From Deltaproteobacteria bacterium UBA796 (GTDB lineage Bacteria; Myxococcota_A; UBA796), in contig DBIS01000350.1 of NCBI GenBank assembly GCA_002296975.1, positions 1-8,381 on the forward strand: a stretch of 8,381 nt of DNA. The letters are read 5' to 3'. Below, piece by piece: positions 6,715-8,381 of the stretch (position 1 is its first letter; the number at the start of each line of letters is the position of its first letter). Position numbers and translations under genes: made by a program. The notes beneath the pieces were generated by a model. The model was not told the DNA's origin, searched no databases, and was given only the letters and a program-made list of their open reading frames with translations.

Positions 6715-7308
6715 ATGAACACAATCCCAAGCATCATTCTCGCGACACTCACCATGGCCTGTGGTGGTGAATCAACACCGCCTGCAGCACCGGCAGCACC
6801 GGCGGCCAAAGCAGAGGCAACCCCGCTGAAGCCTTGGCGCGACGCATTGACTGAGTCAGACATTCTCAAATACGGTGAGCGGGTCTTTATGGCCAAAGGG
6901 TCCAACACCTGCAACGATTGCCACGGAAAAGACGGCACCAAGGGCCGGCTGGAACAAGCTGCAAACCTCACAATGCCCGCCACCTGGCGCTCCTCGAAGG
7001 CCTTGGGCGGCGACCGCGCCAAGGTCGACCACGCACTCAGCTTCCTTGTCAGCAATGGTGGGAAAAAGTTCAACCAAGACTATGTGAAGGCCAATCCAGA
7101 CGCAGGATGGGATTGGGCTAAGTCCGACGCGAAAGCCTATGACATCCAAATGTTTGGGGTCACCCAATCCTCGACAATGGCCGCCCTCAAAAAGATCCGC
7201 AAGGACCTTAAAAAGACCGGCATTGAGCTCCCCAAGGCTGACTTGACCGCCTTTGGCGCGCAATCAGTGCTCAGCTATGTCCGCAGCATCGAGTCCGCAG
7301 CTAAGTAA
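6715..7308 (+). CDS. Lipoprotein monoheme cytochrome c (second tandem copy)
   Basis: A 197-residue protein with AGGA at 6705-6708, 6 nt before the ATG. A short signal ends in lipobox LTMAC, giving lipidated Cys16. An Ala/Pro repeat linker (about 22-32) precedes the domain. CNDCH lies at 66-70, and the rest of the domain mirrors the preceding gene: 97 of 142 aligned residues are identical by hand count from KYGE to the final SIE, with one gap-free alignment. The blocks around the heme, VSNGGKKFN and DIQMFGVTQSST are nearly invariant, whereas the signal peptides and linkers differ. The copies therefore arose by duplication and kept the heme domain under constraint while diverging elsewhere. This one probably also carries electrons at a membrane surface. 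Whether the two have different partners, membranes or potentials cannot be told from sequence. Confidence 0.9.
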   Translation: MNTIPSIILATLTMACGGESTPPAAPAAPAAKAEATPLKPWRDALTESDILKYGERVFMAKGSNTCNDCHGKDGTKGRLEQAANLTMPATWRSSKALGGDRAKVDHALSFLVSNGGKKFNQDYVKANPDAGWDWAKSDAKAYDIQMFGVTQSSTMAALKKIRKDLKKTGIELPKADLTAFGAQSVLSYVRSIESAAK

Positions 7309-7322
7309 GCACCATCAGCATG

Positions 7323-7330
7323 AAGGAGGG
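7323..7330 (+). promoter_or_regulatory. Strong ribosome binding site fixing the oxidase start
   Basis: AAGGAGGG lies 7 nt before the ATG at 7338. An in-frame ATG at 7320 overlaps this site and has no Shine-Dalgarno of its own, so 7338 is the likely start. Confidence 0.85.
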
Positions 7331-7337
7331 CGCACAA

Positions 7338-8381
7338 ATGGCGACGATCGTTGTGATCGGAGGTGGGATCTCAGGCTTGTCTGTGGCCATGCACATCGCT
7401 GATCAGCGGCCGGACCTGCGCGTGCGCTTGCTCGAAGCTTCAAACCGGCTTGGTGGCGTCATTCACACCGACCGAGACGACGGGTGGGTTTGCGAGGCCG
7501 GACCCGGTGCCTTTATCGACCGCCACCCATCCACCCGCCGACTGATCGACCGCTTGGGCCTCAGCGGTGACATCATCTCGGCAGGAAATGCCATCCGCCG
7601 ACGGTACATTCGGCACCAAGGTCGCCTTCATCCTTTTCCAGACAGCCCCGAGGCCTTGGCCCGCACAGCGCTCCTCAGTGAAAAAGGGCGGCGACGGATG
7701 CAGTTTTCACCCGTCTTACCCCCGCAATCTGCAGACCAAACGGTGTCCGAATTTGCCACAGCACACTTGGGTAAAGAGGCCGCCGCCATGTTGGTCGACC
7801 CCATCGTCGCGGGAATTTATGCCGGTGCATCCGATCAGCTCAGCGCACGTTCGGTGCTTCCACAGTTGGTCGGCCTCGCAAACAACGGTGGTCGGGTCTG
7901 CGACGCCCTCCTCGGTCAAGGACAGGGGCGCCTGGGCAAAGGCTCCATGGTCTCGATATCAGGTGGTCTGGGTAGCATGGTCGAAGCCCTTGAGGCCCAT
8001 TTGGGTGATCGCATCGAGCGTAACCGCACCGTCACCAAGCTCCGGCGAGCGCCGGGCTGTTGGGAGGTGTCGATTGACGATGGCGAATGCATCGAGGCCG
8101 AAGTCGTGGTGTTTACCGCACACGGCCACGCTGCAAAACAAATCCTAGGTCCGATCGATTCGAGCTTGGATGACAACTTGGGCCGCATTCCCTCAGCACC
8201 CGTGGCCGTGGTGAATCTTGGCTTTGCTCCAGGCGCCATCGACCACCCGCTCGATGGTTTCGGCTATTTAATCCCCAGCTCAGAGGGTGGATCAGTGCTC
8301 GGGGTAAAATGGACGACAAGCATCTTCCCCCAAGGGCGAGCCCCAGAGGCCCACACCTTGATGCAGGTGTTTGTGGGTGGC
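7338..8381 (+). CDS. hemY: Protoporphyrinogen/coproporphyrinogen oxidase (flavoprotein, HemY/HemG type), 3' end cut
   Basis: The first 348 codons are present and the frame runs off the right edge. The N-terminus has the FAD dinucleotide-binding fold: strand ATIVVIGGGISGLS (Gly-rich loop at residues 8-13), then RLLEASNRLGGVIHT with the acidic residue that contacts the FAD ribose and the second Gly pair, and CEAGPGAFI. DPIVAGIYAG near residues 153-162, followed by LSARSVLP, is diagnostic of the oxygen-dependent PPO family, as is the late strand GFGYLIPSSEGG. Full-length members are about 450-480 residues, so roughly a quarter is missing. It oxidises protoporphyrinogen IX (classical route) or coproporphyrinogen III (coproporphyrin route), late steps of heme synthesis. 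Sequence alone does not decide which. It starts 29 nt after a cytochrome gene and probably shares its transcript, linking heme production to cytochrome expression. The same family is named hemG or cgoX in some genomes. Confidence 0.93.
   Translation, partial: MATIVVIGGGISGLSVAMHIADQRPDLRVRLLEASNRLGGVIHTDRDDGWVCEAGPGAFIDRHPSTRRLIDRLGLSGDIISAGNAIRRRYIRHQGRLHPFPDSPEALARTALLSEKGRRRMQFSPVLPPQSADQTVSEFATAHLGKEAAAMLVDPIVAGIYAGASDQLSARSVLPQLVGLANNGGRVCDALLGQGQGRLGKGSMVSISGGLGSMVEALEAHLGDRIERNRTVTKLRRAPGCWEVSIDDGECIEAEVVVFTAHGHAAKQILGPIDSSLDDNLGRIPSAPVAVVNLGFAPGAIDHPLDGFGYLIPSSEGGSVLGVKWTTSIFPQGRAPEAHTLMQVFVGG

Larger units (their letters stand above)
6070..7308 (+). repeat. Tandem gene duplication of a lipoprotein cytochrome c
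   Basis: The two adjacent genes share a continuous region of strong similarity at DNA and protein level, centred on the heme motif, without indels across about 142 codons. The spacer is only 15 nt. Many differences are in third codon positions, so the duplication is not recent. Confidence 0.88.

Noticed and set aside
7567..8148. 193-codon open frame in another frame of the oxidase gene
   Set aside because: The overlapping frame gives a textbook PPO-family protein; this one has low-complexity, unstructured composition.
1..8381. CRISPR array, tRNA, rRNA, transposase or integrase genes
   Set aside because: None was seen on reading through the window; the only repeats are the paralogous cytochromes and the short internal duplication.

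Overview
The window looks like a respiratory or heme-rich locus from a Gram-negative bacterium of moderately high GC content. Lipobox-bearing cytochromes, periplasmic c-type hemes and a HmuY-like protein would fit a Myxococcota/Bradymonadota-type deltaproteobacterial lineage, but this taxonomic guess is inference from protein style only.

Layout. (1) Positions 1-987, minus strand: the N-terminal 329 residues of a cytochrome bd-like membrane protein (CydA superfamily), running off the left edge. (2) A 268-bp divergent intergenic region with a plausible promoter for the rightward genes. (3) Positions 1256-5037, plus strand: a tight three-gene operon. It encodes a diheme cytochrome c, a four-helix membrane-anchored monoheme cytochrome c, and a 707-residue multidomain protein. 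The last has two c-type heme domains, an ethylbenzene-dehydrogenase-type heme b domain, two membrane helices and a C-terminal periplasmic domain that resembles the sensor half of transmembrane anti-sigma factors. A strong bidirectional hairpin terminator follows. (4) Positions 5105-5940, minus strand: two translationally coupled small genes, a two-helix membrane peptide and a single-helix protein with a HmuY-like (heme-binding family) domain. (5) Positions 6070-8381, plus strand: two tandemly duplicated lipoprotein cytochromes c, then a flavin-dependent protoporphyrinogen/coproporphyrinogen oxidase (HemY/HemG type) cut by the right edge.

How the parts may work together. The window encodes seven CXXCH heme-c sites, one predicted heme-b domain, a bd-like membrane subunit, a HmuY-like protein and a heme-biosynthesis enzyme. 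The simplest reading is a periplasm-facing electron-transfer assembly. In it, the membrane-anchored and soluble cytochromes c exchange electrons with a divergent bd-like subunit, and heme supply is encoded alongside. bd-like proteins next to multi-cytochrome clusters are known from other lineages such as Nitrospira, so the general theme is not wholly new. The least expected parts are the anti-sigma-like domain fused to a multiheme protein, the apparent loss of canonical CydA heme ligands, and the HmuY-like membrane pair.
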